From Novosphingobium resinovorum (lineage in GTDB: Bacteria > Pseudomonadota > Alphaproteobacteria > Sphingomonadales > Sphingomonadaceae), in assembly GCF_001742225.1 (NCBI RefSeq), contig NZ_CP017075.1, positions 3,714,346-3,778,345 of the forward strand: a stretch of DNA of 64,000 nt. Reading direction: 5' to 3'. Below are positions 8,265 to 17,260 of this stretch, piece after piece (within the stretch, counting starts at the first letter, position 1; each line of letters starts with the position of its first letter). The position numbers and the translations under genes were made by a program. Below the pieces are notes generated by a model, which did no database searches, was not told where the DNA came from, and saw only the letters and a program-made list of their open reading frames with translations.

Positions 8265-9416
8265 TCAGGCGCGCGCCTTCTGGCGGATCAGGCGCACGTA
8301 GGTATCGGCGACGGCCTGGTTTATGCGGTCCCAGCTGAACTCGCCGGCACGCGCGACGCCGGCGGCGCCATGGGCGCGCCGCAGTTCGGTATCTTCGATA
8401 TAGCCTTTCAGCGCTTCGGCGAACTGGTGCACGGCGCCGGGCGGGATCAGGCGGCCCGAGACGCGGTCGTCGACGAGGCTCTGGCTGCCGGTGGCGGCCG
8501 CTGCGACGACGGGCAGCCCGCAGGCCATCGCCTCGAGCGTGACGTTGCCGAAAGTCTCGGTGACCGAGGGGTTGAACAGCACGTCCATCGAGGCGACCGC
8601 GCGGCCGAGCTCGGCGCCGCCCTGGAAGCCGACGAAGGCAGCGCCGGGAAGACGTTCCTCGAACCATTCGCGGGCAGGCCCCTGGCCGATCACCAGAACC
8701 TTGTGGGCGATGCCCTTGCGGCGCAGTTCGTCGAGCGTGTCCGAGAACACGTCTAGCCCCTTTTCCATCACCAGACGGCCGAGGAAGCCGATGGCGACTT
8801 CATGGTCGGCGATGCCGTGGCTGCGGCGCCATTCGAGGTCGCGGCGGCCGGGGTTGAATATCTCGTGATCGACGCCGCGCGACCAGATCGAGACATCGTA
8901 GTTCATGCGCTGCTCGCGCAGGAGCTGCGCCATGCTTTCCGAAGGCGCGACAAGGGCGTTGCAGCGGCGATAGAAGCGGCGCAGGATCGCCTCGACCACC
9001 GGCTCGCCCCAGGCCATGTTGTAGTAGCGCAGGTAGGTTTCGAACCGGGTATGGACCGAGGACAGCACCGGAATGGTCCGGTTGCGTGCCCAGGTCACCG
9101 CCTGGTGGCCGACCGGGTCGGGCGAAGAGACGTGCACCACATTCGGCGCGAACTTCGCGAGGTCGCGGCGGGCCTTGCCCGAGATCGAGAACGGAACGCG
9201 GTATTCCGGACGTCCGGGAATCGCGAAGGAACGCACGCTGATAAGATCGCCGGTCGGCTCGAACGCGGGCTCGGCCACGGTCGGCGCGTAGACGCGAACT
9301 TGCGCGCCCTGGCGCAGGAGGTAGCCGACGAGACGATTGAGCGCTTGGTTGGCGCCGTCGCGGACGTAGTTGTAGTTGCCCGAGAACAGGGCGATGCGCA
9401 GATCTGCGGTGTCCAT
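8265..9416 (-). CDS. Glycosyltransferase family 4 protein (MgtA/PimB-like)
   Basis: A 383-residue GT-B glycosyltransferase. The N-terminal domain has LRIALFSGNYNYVRDGANQA and NVVHVSSPDPVGHQAV; the donor-binding half has FLGRLVMEKGLDVF, VLVIGQGPAREWFEE, VGFQGGAELGRAVASMDVL, then NPSVTETFGNVTLEAMACG, which contains the EX7E motif typical of GT4 (Glu in TETFG and LEAMA). It resembles alpha-mannosyl/glucuronosyl-diacylglycerol transferases that make glycolipids at the inner membrane, which fits a sphingomonad. The acceptor is not determinable. An in-frame ATG at 9431 would add five residues. Confidence 0.92.
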   Translation of the reverse strand: MDTADLRIALFSGNYNYVRDGANQALNRLVGYLLRQGAQVRVYAPTVAEPAFEPTGDLISVRSFAIPGRPEYRVPFSISGKARRDLAKFAPNVVHVSSPDPVGHQAVTWARNRTIPVLSSVHTRFETYLRYYNMAWGEPVVEAILRRFYRRCNALVAPSESMAQLLREQRMNYDVSIWSRGVDHEIFNPGRRDLEWRRSHGIADHEVAIGFLGRLVMEKGLDVFSDTLDELRRKGIAHKVLVIGQGPAREWFEERLPGAAFVGFQGGAELGRAVASMDVLFNPSVTETFGNVTLEAMACGLPVVAAAATGSQSLVDDRVSGRLIPPGAVHQFAEALKGYIEDTELRRAHGAAGVARAGEFSWDRINQAVADTYVRLIRQKARA

Positions 9417-9575
9417 GATGGAGCGCCCCATAGCCGCCCCGGCCGCACTTGGCGAGGGTGCATGATGAGGCGCTCCCCGATGGATTTCATGGCCGTATGC
9501 ATTGGGGGCGAGGGAGGCCGCGAACGGTCTGCCATCGATCGGGCAGCCGTCCGCGGAAAGCATCGCAGCTATGCT

Positions 9576-10118
9576 TCAGCGACGATAATCGCGGTCGCGC
9601 CAGCGGCGGTCGTCTCGCCGGTCGTCTCTGCGGTCATCGCGGCGATCCCAGCGTCCGTCACGGCGATCCCAGCGGCGATCGTCACGACGGTCCCAGCGAT
9701 CCCGACGATCGTATTGCCTGTCCCGGCGCCAGTCGCGGCCACGGTCCCAGCGATTGCCGCCGTCGCGCCAACGATCACGATACCACGGCGAATAGTCCCG
9801 GTCGTAGTAGCGATCGCGATAATAGCGGTTGGGGTAGCCGTCGTAGTAATAATAATACCCGGGACGGTCGCGCACGGTGACGTAGCGGCGCGAGCCCCAG
9901 TAGCCGCGATCGTAGTAATTGCGATCACCGCGGTCGGCGATCGCGGCGCCGAGGGCAAGGCCGATCACGCCCGCACCGATGGCAATGGCGGCAGTGTCGT
10001 CACCGCGCCCGTAGTAGCGGTCTCGCGCCTGGGCTGGCGATGTGGTCACCAGCACCGAGGCGGCGAGTGCGGCCCCCAGCGCGAGTTTTTTCCCGAAGGA
10101 TTTCAAATTTATACTCAT
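9576..10118 (-). CDS. Exported Arg/Asp/Tyr-rich protein with glycine-zipper segment (paralogue of 10506)
   Basis: A 180-residue protein: signal peptide (LALGAALAASVLVTTSPAQA), a small-residue/Gly segment (DTAAIAIGAGVIGLALGAAI), a Tyr-rich stretch and a long C-terminal run of RRD/WDRRD repeats. The same plan and nearly the same zipper sequence occur in the neighbouring gene. A GGGAGAC ribosome site precedes ATG 10118. Probably envelope-associated; no enzymatic domain. The opposite strand also stays open here because of the codon pattern, but lacks sense. Confidence 0.75.
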   Translation of the reverse strand: MSINLKSFGKKLALGAALAASVLVTTSPAQARDRYYGRGDDTAAIAIGAGVIGLALGAAIADRGDRNYYDRGYWGSRRYVTVRDRPGYYYYYDGYPNRYYRDRYYDRDYSPWYRDRWRDGGNRWDRGRDWRRDRQYDRRDRWDRRDDRRWDRRDGRWDRRDDRRDDRRDDRRWRDRDYRR

Positions 10119-10285
10119 GACGTGACGTCTCCCTTTCCGGGCCGACCGGGTAACGGCGGTAGCGGTGGGCACGCTGGAAACATGGGCCGGATGGACTGAA
10201 CCGGAAGTGAATTTGTCGCGAGGTGTATCGGGCGTGCGGCGAGCCGTGCGCCAGGGCGTGATCGTGTTCGGCTAAAACACCGTTC

Positions 10286-10370
10286 GTGATCCCCGCGAAG
10301 GCGGGAACCCATCTGACGCTCATGCAGCAGGCGCCGTCAGGAGATGGGTTCCCGCCTTCGCGGGAATGAC
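10286..10370. repeat. Dispersed palindromic repeat, family A (paired arms)
   Basis: The arm CCCGCGAAGGCGGGAACCCA near 10291 is mirrored by TGGGTTCCCGCCTTCGCGGG near 10344, giving a cruciform-like element. Related copies occur at 24968, 38935 and 40515. Confidence 0.8.
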
Positions 10371-10413
10371 AATAATACGGTTAAAGTCGATCTCGCTCTA
10401 ACGGCACATGCGA

Positions 10414-10447
10414 AGACGCCCGGCCGAGGAGGAGGGGCCGGGCGTCT
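10414..10447 (-). terminator. Hairpin downstream of the 10506 gene
   Basis: A 12-bp stem (AGACGCCCGGCC / GGCCGGGCGTCT) with a 10-base purine loop. It sits at the 3' side of the minus-strand gene; there is no long T run (CTTCG follows), so termination is inferred from position. Confidence 0.55.
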
Positions 10448-10505
10448 CGCGAAGTCGGGGAGGGGCCGAAAGGGGCGTCACCCGGCTTCGCTGGTATTCG
10501 ATCGA

Positions 10506-10880
10506 TCAGTAACCGCGGCGCCAGTCACCCCGGTCGCCGTAGTAGCCGCGGCGCTGATCGTCGCGGTGATCGCGGTTGTAGCGATCGTAGTCGCCGCGCG
10601 AGTAGCGGTTGCCGTCGCCATTCCAGTAGTAGCCGTCGCGATAGGACCAGCTCGAACCGTAGTAGCGGTCGTCGTAGCGGGCATTGTCGTAACGGTCGTG
10701 GTCGCGGCTGGACGAGGCGGCGATGGCGCCGACGGCAAGGCCCAGAATGCCCGCGCCGATGGCGACGGCGGCGGTGTTGTCGCCGCCCCGGTGCCAGTCG
10801 CGCGCCATCGCCGGCGTCGTGGTGGCAAGAGCGGTGGCGGCGAGGCCGACGGCCAGCGCGGTCTTCTTGAAAATGGTCAT
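10506..10880 (-). CDS. Exported Tyr/Arg/Asp-rich protein with glycine-zipper segment (paralogue of 9576)
   Basis: A 124-residue protein: signal peptide (TALAVGLAATALATTTPAMA), then NTAAVAIGAGILGLAVGAIA, which lines up with DTAAIAIGAGVIGLALGAAI in the 9576 product, and a Tyr/Asp/Arg-rich tail. The start is supported by AAGGAG eight bases before ATG 10880. Probably an envelope protein of unknown role. The two genes are the same strand but separated by a repeat and a hairpin, so they are separate units derived from a tandem duplication. Confidence 0.78.
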   Translation of the reverse strand: MTIFKKTALAVGLAATALATTTPAMARDWHRGGDNTAAVAIGAGILGLAVGAIAASSSRDHDRYDNARYDDRYYGSSWSYRDGYYWNGDGNRYSRGDYDRYNRDHRDDQRRGYYGDRGDWRRGY

Positions 10881-11148
10881 GGCTTCAACTCCTTGTTCGG
10901 GGTGGCGGATCAAGGAAGCCGTTGTCCCCGTGTGAAGTTTGGTATAAGCCCCGGCTCCTGAACCGGATCGAAGCGGATCTGGCAGAATCCATTCACGATT
11001 GTATGCAATTGTATGCGTAGCGGTACATGGGGCGATGCGGGGCTGCAGATGAAGCGGTTCCAGACATGTTTCGTCACGCGTCCGCCCGAAACGTGACACG
11101 CGGGCTCCTCAATCTGGCGTCATTGCATTGCCAGATTGGAGAATACCA

Positions 11149-11412
11149 ATGATTTCCGCCGCTCTTCTTGCCCTTGTTTCACTTTCCACGCCCGCTTCGG
11201 CATCGCTCGCTACTGCCTATGCCGGTGACAGCGTCGCCGCCTCGAAGGGCCATCCGACCATCGTGGCGCGCGCGCAGGGCAAGGCTTCGGCTCCGACCGT
11301 CTGCCATCCTGACCCGTCCAAGGGCCGCGCCTGCCGTCACGCCGTCGTCCAGGCCGAGCAGGCAGAGCGTCCGATTCTGGCAGTCGCCGATGCGGCCGTG
11401 ACCAAGGACTGA
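11149..11412 (+). CDS. Small exported protein of unknown function
   Basis: An 87-residue protein starting at an ATG preceded by GGAGA. The N-terminus ISAALLALVSLSTPASASLA is a short signal peptide; the mature part is polar and contains two cysteines (TVCHPDPSKGRACRHAVVQ), spaced as a possible disulfide. No domain is recognised. Just upstream (11110-11137) is an inverted repeat AATCTGGC/GCCAGATT flanking 12 bases, a possible operator or leader hairpin. Confidence 0.7.
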   Translation: MISAALLALVSLSTPASASLATAYAGDSVAASKGHPTIVARAQGKASAPTVCHPDPSKGRACRHAVVQAEQAERPILAVADAAVTKD

Positions 11413-11576
11413 CGCATCCGCCGCCTTGGCCTTTTGTGCAGATTTGCTGCGCGAAAGAGGGTGGCAGGACAATTTCCGACCGGCGCGGTTTGCCTGACCG
11501 CGCCGGTTGCCTATAGACAGCAGAGACAACCAGCACGATGACGGTCGCCCCCCGCTACAGACACCCGCACGAGACT

Positions 11577-12305
11577 ATGACAACCCCTTCCACCATTCTG
11601 CTCGTCGAGGACGATGGCGCGTTGCGCACCCTGACCGCGCGAGCGTTGCGCCAGAGCGGTTTCAACGTGCTCACCGCCGCCACCGGCGCGGAGATGTGGG
11701 TGACCCTGCGCGAGGCGACGGTCAGCCTGGTCGTGCTCGACATCATGCTGCCGGGCACCAGCGGCTTCGACCTGTTCCGCCGCCTGCGCCGCGAAAGCGA
11801 CGTGCCGATCATCTTCGTCAGTGCGCGCGGCAGCGAGGAAGACCGCGTGCTCGGCCTTGAACTGGGCGCCGACGATTACCTCGCCAAGCCTTTCAGCACC
11901 CGCGAACTGGCTGCGCGCGTCAGCGCCGTCCTGCGGCGCGGCGGCGGTCTCGATTCGACCAGCGAGCCGGTGCCCGAGATGCGATCCGCCGATGCGATCC
12001 GGTTCGACGGCTGGGAAGTCTCGATGGCGCGGCGCGAACTGCGCTCGCCCAGCGGTGCGATCGTCGATCTGACCGGCGCCGAGTTCGACCTGCTTTCCAC
12101 CTTCCTGGGATACCCGCAGCGAGTGCTCGGGCGTGAACGCCTGATGGAGCTTTCGCGCTCGCGCATCGGCGACAGTTCGGATCGCTCGATCGACGTGCTC
12201 GTCAGCCGCCTGCGCCGCAAGCTGCAGGCCGAGGGCTCCGAATCCCCGATCGTCACCGTTCGCGGTGTTGGCTACATGTTCAAGGCGGAAGTGATCCGCA
12301 CCTGA
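11577..12305 (+). CDS. OmpR/PhoB-family response regulator
   Basis: A 242-residue protein with receiver and winged-helix domains. Receiver: acidic pair in LLVEDD (residues 11-13), phosphoacceptor Asp55 in VVLDIMLPG, Ser82 in VSA and Lys104 in AKPF. The C-terminal domain has FDGWEVSMARREL, LTGAEFDLLSTF and the DNA-recognition region DRSIDVLVSRLRRKL with VRGVGYMF. It overlaps the histidine kinase start by one base, so the two form a cognate pair. An in-frame ATG at 11538 is possible. The signal is unknown. Confidence 0.95.
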   Translation: MTTPSTILLVEDDGALRTLTARALRQSGFNVLTAATGAEMWVTLREATVSLVVLDIMLPGTSGFDLFRRLRRESDVPIIFVSARGSEEDRVLGLELGADDYLAKPFSTRELAARVSAVLRRGGGLDSTSEPVPEMRSADAIRFDGWEVSMARRELRSPSGAIVDLTGAEFDLLSTFLGYPQRVLGRERLMELSRSRIGDSSDRSIDVLVSRLRRKLQAEGSESPIVTVRGVGYMFKAEVIRT

Positions 12306-13630
12306 TGGCAGGCAGGTTCGTCGCCCTGTTCAGGCGGATGGGCCTGCCCGAGCGGCTGCTCGCGGTGCTGCTGGTCGTCGTCATTATCGACTTCGTGGCG
12401 AACTCCTTCCTGTTCGAGCGTGTCGATTCCTTCATGCTGCGGCGCGACGATGCCGAGCGCATCGCCGAGAACCTCGTCCTCGCGCGCCGGACGATGGAAC
12501 ATGCCGAGGCGGGCGAGCGCGACCAGATCGCCCACGTCCTCAGTACCGACCGCTTCCAGCTGCACTGGTTCGCACCCGGCACCCGCCGCCGCGGTAGCCT
12601 AGGGCTGACCAACCTGCGCGCGCAGGTCGTCGATCTCCAACCCGAACTCGCCATGGCCGATCTCGAGCTTCACCTCGAGGAGCTGCCTGGCAAGGGGAAC
12701 ATCGGCGGTTCGATTCGGCTCTCCGACAACAGCCTCGTGAAGTTCCATACGCATGCGAAGTCGGCGTGGAAGCTGACGCTGGGCCGGATCGCCGGGCTGG
12801 TGCTGCCCACGCTGCTGCTCTTCGCGCTTGCCTGGGTGCTGGTGCGCACCACGCTCAAGCCCCTGCGCACCCTGATCGGCGCGACCCGCCATCTCGGCTC
12901 CGGTCCGCCGCGTCCGGTGCCCGAACGCGGACCGGACGAGCTGCGCGAACTTATCCGCGCGCTGAACGAGATGCAGGAACGCATCCACCAGTCGCTGGTG
13001 GACCGCACCCAGACGATGCTGGCGATCGGACATGATCTCAAGACCCCGCTCGCGCGCATGAGGCTGCGGCTCGACGACGAGAGCGTCGATCCCGAAGTGC
13101 GCGACGGCCTGAACCACGACATCGACGAGATGCGCATGCTGCTCGATTCGATCCAGGCTTATGTCGACAGCGACGGCCGCTCGATCCCGGCGGAGCGCAT
13201 CGACATCGCCGTCATGGCCGAAACACTGGTCGATACCGCTGCCGATCATGGCGCCGACGCGACCTATTCCGGCGTGTCCAGCCTCGAAGTCAAAGTGCGC
13301 CCCGTCCCGATCCGCCGCGCCTTGTCGAACCTCATCGAAAACGCGCTGCATTACGGCGGCAATGTTCGCGTCAGCGTGCGCCGGGACGGAGGAGCGGTGG
13401 AGATCACCGTCGACGATGACGGGCCCGGCATCCCCGACGATCGCATCACCGACGCGCTCCAGCCTTTCGTCCGCCTCGACACGGCGCGGGCGCGGGACAC
13501 CGCCGGAATGGGCCTCGGCCTGCCGATCGTGCGCAAGGCCGTGCGCACGGAAAACGGCACGCTGGACTTGCGCAACCGGCCCGAAGGCGGACTGCGGGCG
13601 ACCATCCGCCTGCCCATGGGTACGGACTGA
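12305..13630 (+). CDS. Sensor histidine kinase (EnvZ-like)
   Basis: A 441-residue inner-membrane kinase. Two membrane helices (residues ~18-36 and ~162-180) enclose a ~125-residue periplasmic sensor region; then HAMP, a HisKA dimerisation domain with the phospho-His at residue 243 (IGHDLKTPLAR), and an HATPase with N box SNLIENALHYGG (Asn346), DDDGPGIPDD and GMGLGLPIVR. The ATG overlaps the regulator stop (TGATG). A 137-base gap separates it from the carbonic anhydrase, so control of bicarbonate genes is possible but unproven. Confidence 0.95.
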   Translation: MAGRFVALFRRMGLPERLLAVLLVVVIIDFVANSFLFERVDSFMLRRDDAERIAENLVLARRTMEHAEAGERDQIAHVLSTDRFQLHWFAPGTRRRGSLGLTNLRAQVVDLQPELAMADLELHLEELPGKGNIGGSIRLSDNSLVKFHTHAKSAWKLTLGRIAGLVLPTLLLFALAWVLVRTTLKPLRTLIGATRHLGSGPPRPVPERGPDELRELIRALNEMQERIHQSLVDRTQTMLAIGHDLKTPLARMRLRLDDESVDPEVRDGLNHDIDEMRMLLDSIQAYVDSDGRSIPAERIDIAVMAETLVDTAADHGADATYSGVSSLEVKVRPVPIRRALSNLIENALHYGGNVRVSVRRDGGAVEITVDDDGPGIPDDRITDALQPFVRLDTARARDTAGMGLGLPIVRKAVRTENGTLDLRNRPEGGLRATIRLPMGTD

Positions 13631-13767
13631 CCCGGAGTTCACACACGCTGCATCGCAGCAAACTTTCGTAACGTTCGCGCACGCTCAGCGACAAGCGCGG
13701 CACCTAGCTTTCCACAGTGAGCCGCAGTGCGTGCGCTGACGGCAGTGGATAAAAGAAAGGTGTTCCA

Positions 13768-14457
13768 GTGAACGAACTGATCGGTCGCGTCTTCAACTTC
13801 GAGAAGACCCTCTTCCCCGCCAGCAGCGAGCTGTTCGGCAAGCTGACCACGCACGGCCAGTCGCCCAAGGCGCTGATGATCTCGTGCGCCGATTCGCGCA
13901 TCGTGCCCGAGCAGATCATGCAGGCCGAGCCCGGCGACCTGTTCGTCTGCCGCAACGCCGGAAACATCGTGCCGCCTTACGCGACGCTCAACGGCGGCGT
14001 CACCTCGACCGTCGAATATGCGGTCATGGCGCTCGGCGTGCGCGACATCATCGTCTGCGGCCACTCGGACTGCGGCGCGATGAAGGCGCTGTCCGATCCC
14101 ACCGGCCTCGAGGCGATGCCGAACGTCGCCGCCTGGCTCAAGCACGGCGCCGCGGCCGAGAACATCGTCAGCGCCTGCCATTCCGACCTTCAGGGCAAGG
14201 ACCGCGTCCGCGCGATCACGCTGGAGAACATCATCGCCCAGATCAGCCACTTGCGCACGCATCCGGCCGTTGCCGCGGGCATCGCGCGCGGCGAGATAAC
14301 GCTGCATGGCTGGATGGTCGACATTCACGCCGGTCAGGTCCTTGGCCTAAACGGCGACACCGGCGAGTTCGTGCCGCTGCGCGAAGACCGTGACCTGCCG
14401 GTTGCTCTCGCCGCCCGCAGCCGTTTTGCCACCGAATACGCAGAAGCGGCAGAATGA
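13768..14457 (+). CDS. can: Beta-class carbonic anhydrase
   Basis: A 229-residue zinc enzyme interconverting CO2 and bicarbonate. All zinc ligands are visible: Cys40 and the Asp42-Arg44 dyad in SCADSRIVPEQI, His99 and Cys102 in CGHSDCGAMKAL. RNAGNIVPPY and GGVTSTVEYAV are also typical. The stop overlaps the SulP start by 4 bases (ATGA), so enzyme and anion transporter are co-translated, an arrangement known for bicarbonate uptake. A ribosome site (AAAGG) precedes the ATG. Confidence 0.96.
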   Translation: MNELIGRVFNFEKTLFPASSELFGKLTTHGQSPKALMISCADSRIVPEQIMQAEPGDLFVCRNAGNIVPPYATLNGGVTSTVEYAVMALGVRDIIVCGHSDCGAMKALSDPTGLEAMPNVAAWLKHGAAAENIVSACHSDLQGKDRVRAITLENIIAQISHLRTHPAVAAGIARGEITLHGWMVDIHAGQVLGLNGDTGEFVPLREDRDLPVALAARSRFATEYAEAAE

Positions 14458-15995
14458 CCTCGGTTTCCTCTGGCGTGGGAGACGGCCGCCAAGGCCTCTT
14501 CTCCCACTTCGGCCGCGATTTCACGGCGTCGATCGTCGTGTTCCTGGTCGCCATGCCGCTGTGCATGGGCATCGCCATCGCTTCGGGCGTGCCGCCTGAA
14601 AGGGGCCTCGTCACCGGCATCATCGGCGGCGTGGTCGTCGGCCTGCTGGCGGGTTCGCCGCTGCAGGTCAGCGGCCCGGCGGCCGGCCTTGCGGTCATCG
14701 TCTTCGAGTTCGTTCGCGAGAACGGACTCGAGGCGCTTGGTCCCGTGCTGCTTCTGGCAGGCGTGCTCCAGCTGATTGCCGGTGCGCTCAGGCTCGGCGG
14801 GCTGTTCCGCGCGATCAGCCCGGCTGTCGTTCACGGGATGCTGGCGGGTATCGGCGCGCTGATCGTCATCGGCCAGTTCCACATCCTGTTCGACGCGAAA
14901 CCGCTGTCGAGTGGCCTCCAGAACCTCGCGGCGATGCCCGCGCGCGTCTTTGGCCTCGACTTCACCAATGCGGCTGCAACCGAAATGGCGCTGCTGATCG
15001 GCGTGCTTACGATCACCGTCATGCTCGCGTGGGAAAAGCTGCGTCCCAAGTCGATGGGTCTGGTTCCCGGCGCGCTGCTCGGCGTGGTTTCCGCCACGGC
15101 GGTTGCCTGGGGCATGGGCCTGGACGTCGCCCGCATCGAGGTGCCTGCCTCGATCGCCTCGGCTTTCAGCCTGCCGACCAGCGCCGCCTGGTTCGCGCCG
15201 CTGAGCCAGCCCGCGCTGCTCGTCGCAGCCGTCGCCATCGCCTTCATCGCCAGCGCCGAAACGCTGCTCTCTGCCGCTGCCGTCGATCGCATGCATGACG
15301 GCGTGCGTACCCACTACGACAAGGAACTGCGCGCGCAGGGCATCGGCAACTTCCTGTGCGGCGTCTTCGGCGCATTGCCGATGACGGGCGTGATCGTGCG
15401 CTCCTCGGCGAACGTGCAGGCAGGTGCAAAGACCCGCCTTTCGACGATCTTCCATGGCGTGTGGATCCTCGGTTTCGTCGCGCTGCTGCCCTGGCTGCTG
15501 CGCGAAGTACCGATGGCCGCGCTCGGCGGCGTGCTGGTCGTCACCGGCTGGAAGCTCGTCAGCCTCAAGCACGTCACGCACCTGTTCAAGGCGCATGGTC
15601 CGCTGCCCGCAGCGATCTGGGCCGCGACCTTCGTGCTGGTTGTCACCACCGACCTGCTGACCGGCGTGCTCGTCGGCCTGGCGCTCTCGGTCGTCGAACT
15701 GCTGCCGCACTACAAGCACCTGCGGCTCAAGGTCGCGGAGCATGACGAGGGTGAGGCGACCCGCGTGGAACTGAACGGTGCGGCCACCTTCGTCGGGCTC
15801 ACCCGCCTGAATGCGGTGCTGGAGAAGCAGCCGGCCAACCGTCCGGTCCACCTCGACCTCGGCTTGGTCAAGGCGATGGACCATACCACGGCGGAGACGC
15901 TGTCCGAATGGATCAGCCGCCGCCGCCAGGGTGGCCAGCGTGACCGGATCACCGGTCCCGATGCCATCCTGCGCCCGCTGCCGCTGGCCAGCTGA
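14454..15995 (+). CDS. SulP family inorganic anion transporter (probable bicarbonate)
   Basis: A 513-residue membrane protein with a SulP transporter domain: DFTASIVVFLVAMPLCMGIA, the GLVTGIIGGVVVGLLAGSPL and QVSGPAAGLAVIVFE motifs, then about ten more hydrophobic helices. The C-terminal STAS-like segment is short (from about residue 425; FVGLTRLNAVLEKQPA, VHLDLGLVKAMDHTTAETL). SulP proteins fused or coupled to carbonic anhydrase carry bicarbonate, so this one probably does too, although sulfate cannot be excluded. A good terminator follows. Confidence 0.93.
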   Translation: MTSVSSGVGDGRQGLFSHFGRDFTASIVVFLVAMPLCMGIAIASGVPPERGLVTGIIGGVVVGLLAGSPLQVSGPAAGLAVIVFEFVRENGLEALGPVLLLAGVLQLIAGALRLGGLFRAISPAVVHGMLAGIGALIVIGQFHILFDAKPLSSGLQNLAAMPARVFGLDFTNAAATEMALLIGVLTITVMLAWEKLRPKSMGLVPGALLGVVSATAVAWGMGLDVARIEVPASIASAFSLPTSAAWFAPLSQPALLVAAVAIAFIASAETLLSAAAVDRMHDGVRTHYDKELRAQGIGNFLCGVFGALPMTGVIVRSSANVQAGAKTRLSTIFHGVWILGFVALLPWLLREVPMAALGGVLVVTGWKLVSLKHVTHLFKAHGPLPAAIWAATFVLVVTTDLLTGVLVGLALSVVELLPHYKHLRLKVAEHDEGEATRVELNGAATFVGLTRLNAVLEKQPANRPVHLDLGLVKAMDHTTAETLSEWISRRRQGGQRDRITGPDAILRPLPLAS

Positions 15996-16355
15996 CGATC
16001 TGATCGAACACCTGGCGGGCCGGGAACCCTCACACCCGGCCCTCTAACCTACGGGCGGAGTGCGTAAGCGTTTCCGCCCGCTTTCTTTTGGACGGTGCCG
16101 TTTTCTGATCGCAGAGCGAATTGGCCTGCATAGATACTCGGCAATATCGTGACGGCGTGCTTGTGTTGCTACGCAACCACACTTGTTGCGCTGCAGAATT
16201 CAGCAACAGTTCGTTACGATAAGGCAAGAATAGAGACAGATCGGCGCCATATCCATGAACCTGCCGGCATGAAACGGGCTCGCCACGCAGCGGAGCCCGG
16301 CTTGCAGGCCGCAGGACGGAACATGCTACAACAGTAACATGAGGGTGTTCCGACT
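15996..16355. other. Intergenic interval before the TorF porin (360 bases)
   Basis: No gene is seen. It holds the SulP terminator, then AT-richer sequence with repeated TTGTTGC/GTTGC words and a small hairpin around 16163-16180 that may be the porin promoter or leader. Confidence 0.45.
16052..16089 (+). terminator. Rho-independent terminator after the can-SulP pair
   Basis: CGGGCGGA / TCCGCCCG stem (16052-16059, 16073-16080) followed by CTTTCTTTT. Confidence 0.8.
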
Positions 16356-17201
16356 ATGAAGTTTCGTCTCTTTGCCGGCGTCGCCGGCCTCGCAGCCGCG
16401 TTTGCTGCGACTCCCGCGATGGCGCAGGAGGAAGCCCCCAGCGAATTCACCATCGCGGGCAGCGTCGGGCTCGTCACCGACTACCGTTTCCGCGGTGTGT
16501 CGCAGTCCGACAAGGAACTCGCGGTGCAGGGCGGCGTCTCGGTTACGCATGAAAGCGGGCTCTACGTCGGCACCTGGGGTTCGAACCTCTCGGGTTGGGG
16601 CACCTTCGGCGGCTCGAACACCGAACTCGACATCTACGGCGGTTTCGCGGCCGAAGTGACGCCGGGCGTGAAGGTGGACGTCGGCGTGACCTGGTACATG
16701 TACCCGGGCGGCTCGGACATCACCGATTTCGCTGAACCCTACGTCAAGGTTTCGGGCTCGGTCGGTCCGGCAAACCTGCTCGTCGGCGCGGCCTATGCGC
16801 CCAAGCAGGAAGCGCTCGGTCGCTGGTATCTGGACGCCGATTCCTACGCGACCGGCATTCCCGATGCACCCGGCGCCAAGTCGGACAACTTCTACCTCTG
16901 GGGCGATGCCAGCACCGGCATTCCCAACACGCCGCTGACCCTGAAGGCACACCTGGGCTATTCGAACGGCAACTCCGGCCTTGGCCCCAACGGCACCAGC
17001 GTGGCGCCGACGGGCAGCTATCTCGACTGGATGCTCGGCGCGGACCTCGCGGTCGGCCCGGTCGTGCTGGGCGTGGCTTACATCGACACCGACATCTCGA
17101 AGGCGGAATCGGCTTACCTGAAGCCGAACTTCTCCTCTTCCAAGAACGGTTCGCCGATCTCCGGCTCGACCGTGGTGTTCTCGCTGTCCGCGGCGTTCTG
17201 A
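16356..17201 (+). CDS. TorF family putative outer-membrane porin
   Basis: A 281-residue protein with a signal peptide (LFAGVAGLAAAFAATPAMA, cleavage after AMA-Q) and the start of the mature barrel GSVGLVTDYRFRGVSQSDKE, diagnostic of the TorF/TIGR02001 family of Gcw_chp-type porins. Alternating beta-strand pattern runs to a C-terminal aromatic residue (VVFSLSAAF), as required for outer-membrane insertion. Substrate unknown. Monocistronic, with its own terminator. Confidence 0.92.
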   Translation: MKFRLFAGVAGLAAAFAATPAMAQEEAPSEFTIAGSVGLVTDYRFRGVSQSDKELAVQGGVSVTHESGLYVGTWGSNLSGWGTFGGSNTELDIYGGFAAEVTPGVKVDVGVTWYMYPGGSDITDFAEPYVKVSGSVGPANLLVGAAYAPKQEALGRWYLDADSYATGIPDAPGAKSDNFYLWGDASTGIPNTPLTLKAHLGYSNGNSGLGPNGTSVAPTGSYLDWMLGADLAVGPVVLGVAYIDTDISKAESAYLKPNFSSSKNGSPISGSTVVFSLSAAF

Positions 17202-17229
17202 TCACTCGGCCTTGCGGGGCAAACGGGGG

Positions 17230-17260
17230 GAGGGCCGGCCGGGCAGGGCCGGCCCTCTTT
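17230..17260 (+). terminator. Bidirectional-type terminator between TorF and the convergent YitT gene
   Basis: An 11-bp stem GAGGGCCGGCC / GGCCGGCCCTC (17230-17240, 17247-17257) with a GGGCAG loop and TTT after it. Confidence 0.75.

Larger units (their letters stand above)
10119..10505. other. Intergenic interval with palindromic repeat and hairpin
   Basis: No gene is seen. It holds the promoter and leader of the 9576 gene, the repeat pair at 10286-10370 and the hairpin at 10414-10447. Confidence 0.5.

Noticed and set aside
10286..10370. Repeat pair considered as a CRISPR remnant
   Set aside because: Arms are inverted, not direct, and there is no spacer series or cas gene.
14334..15884. A 516-codon minus-strand frame opposite the SulP gene
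   Set aside because: Low-complexity Arg/Asp/His/Gln composition; SulP is clear on the other strand.
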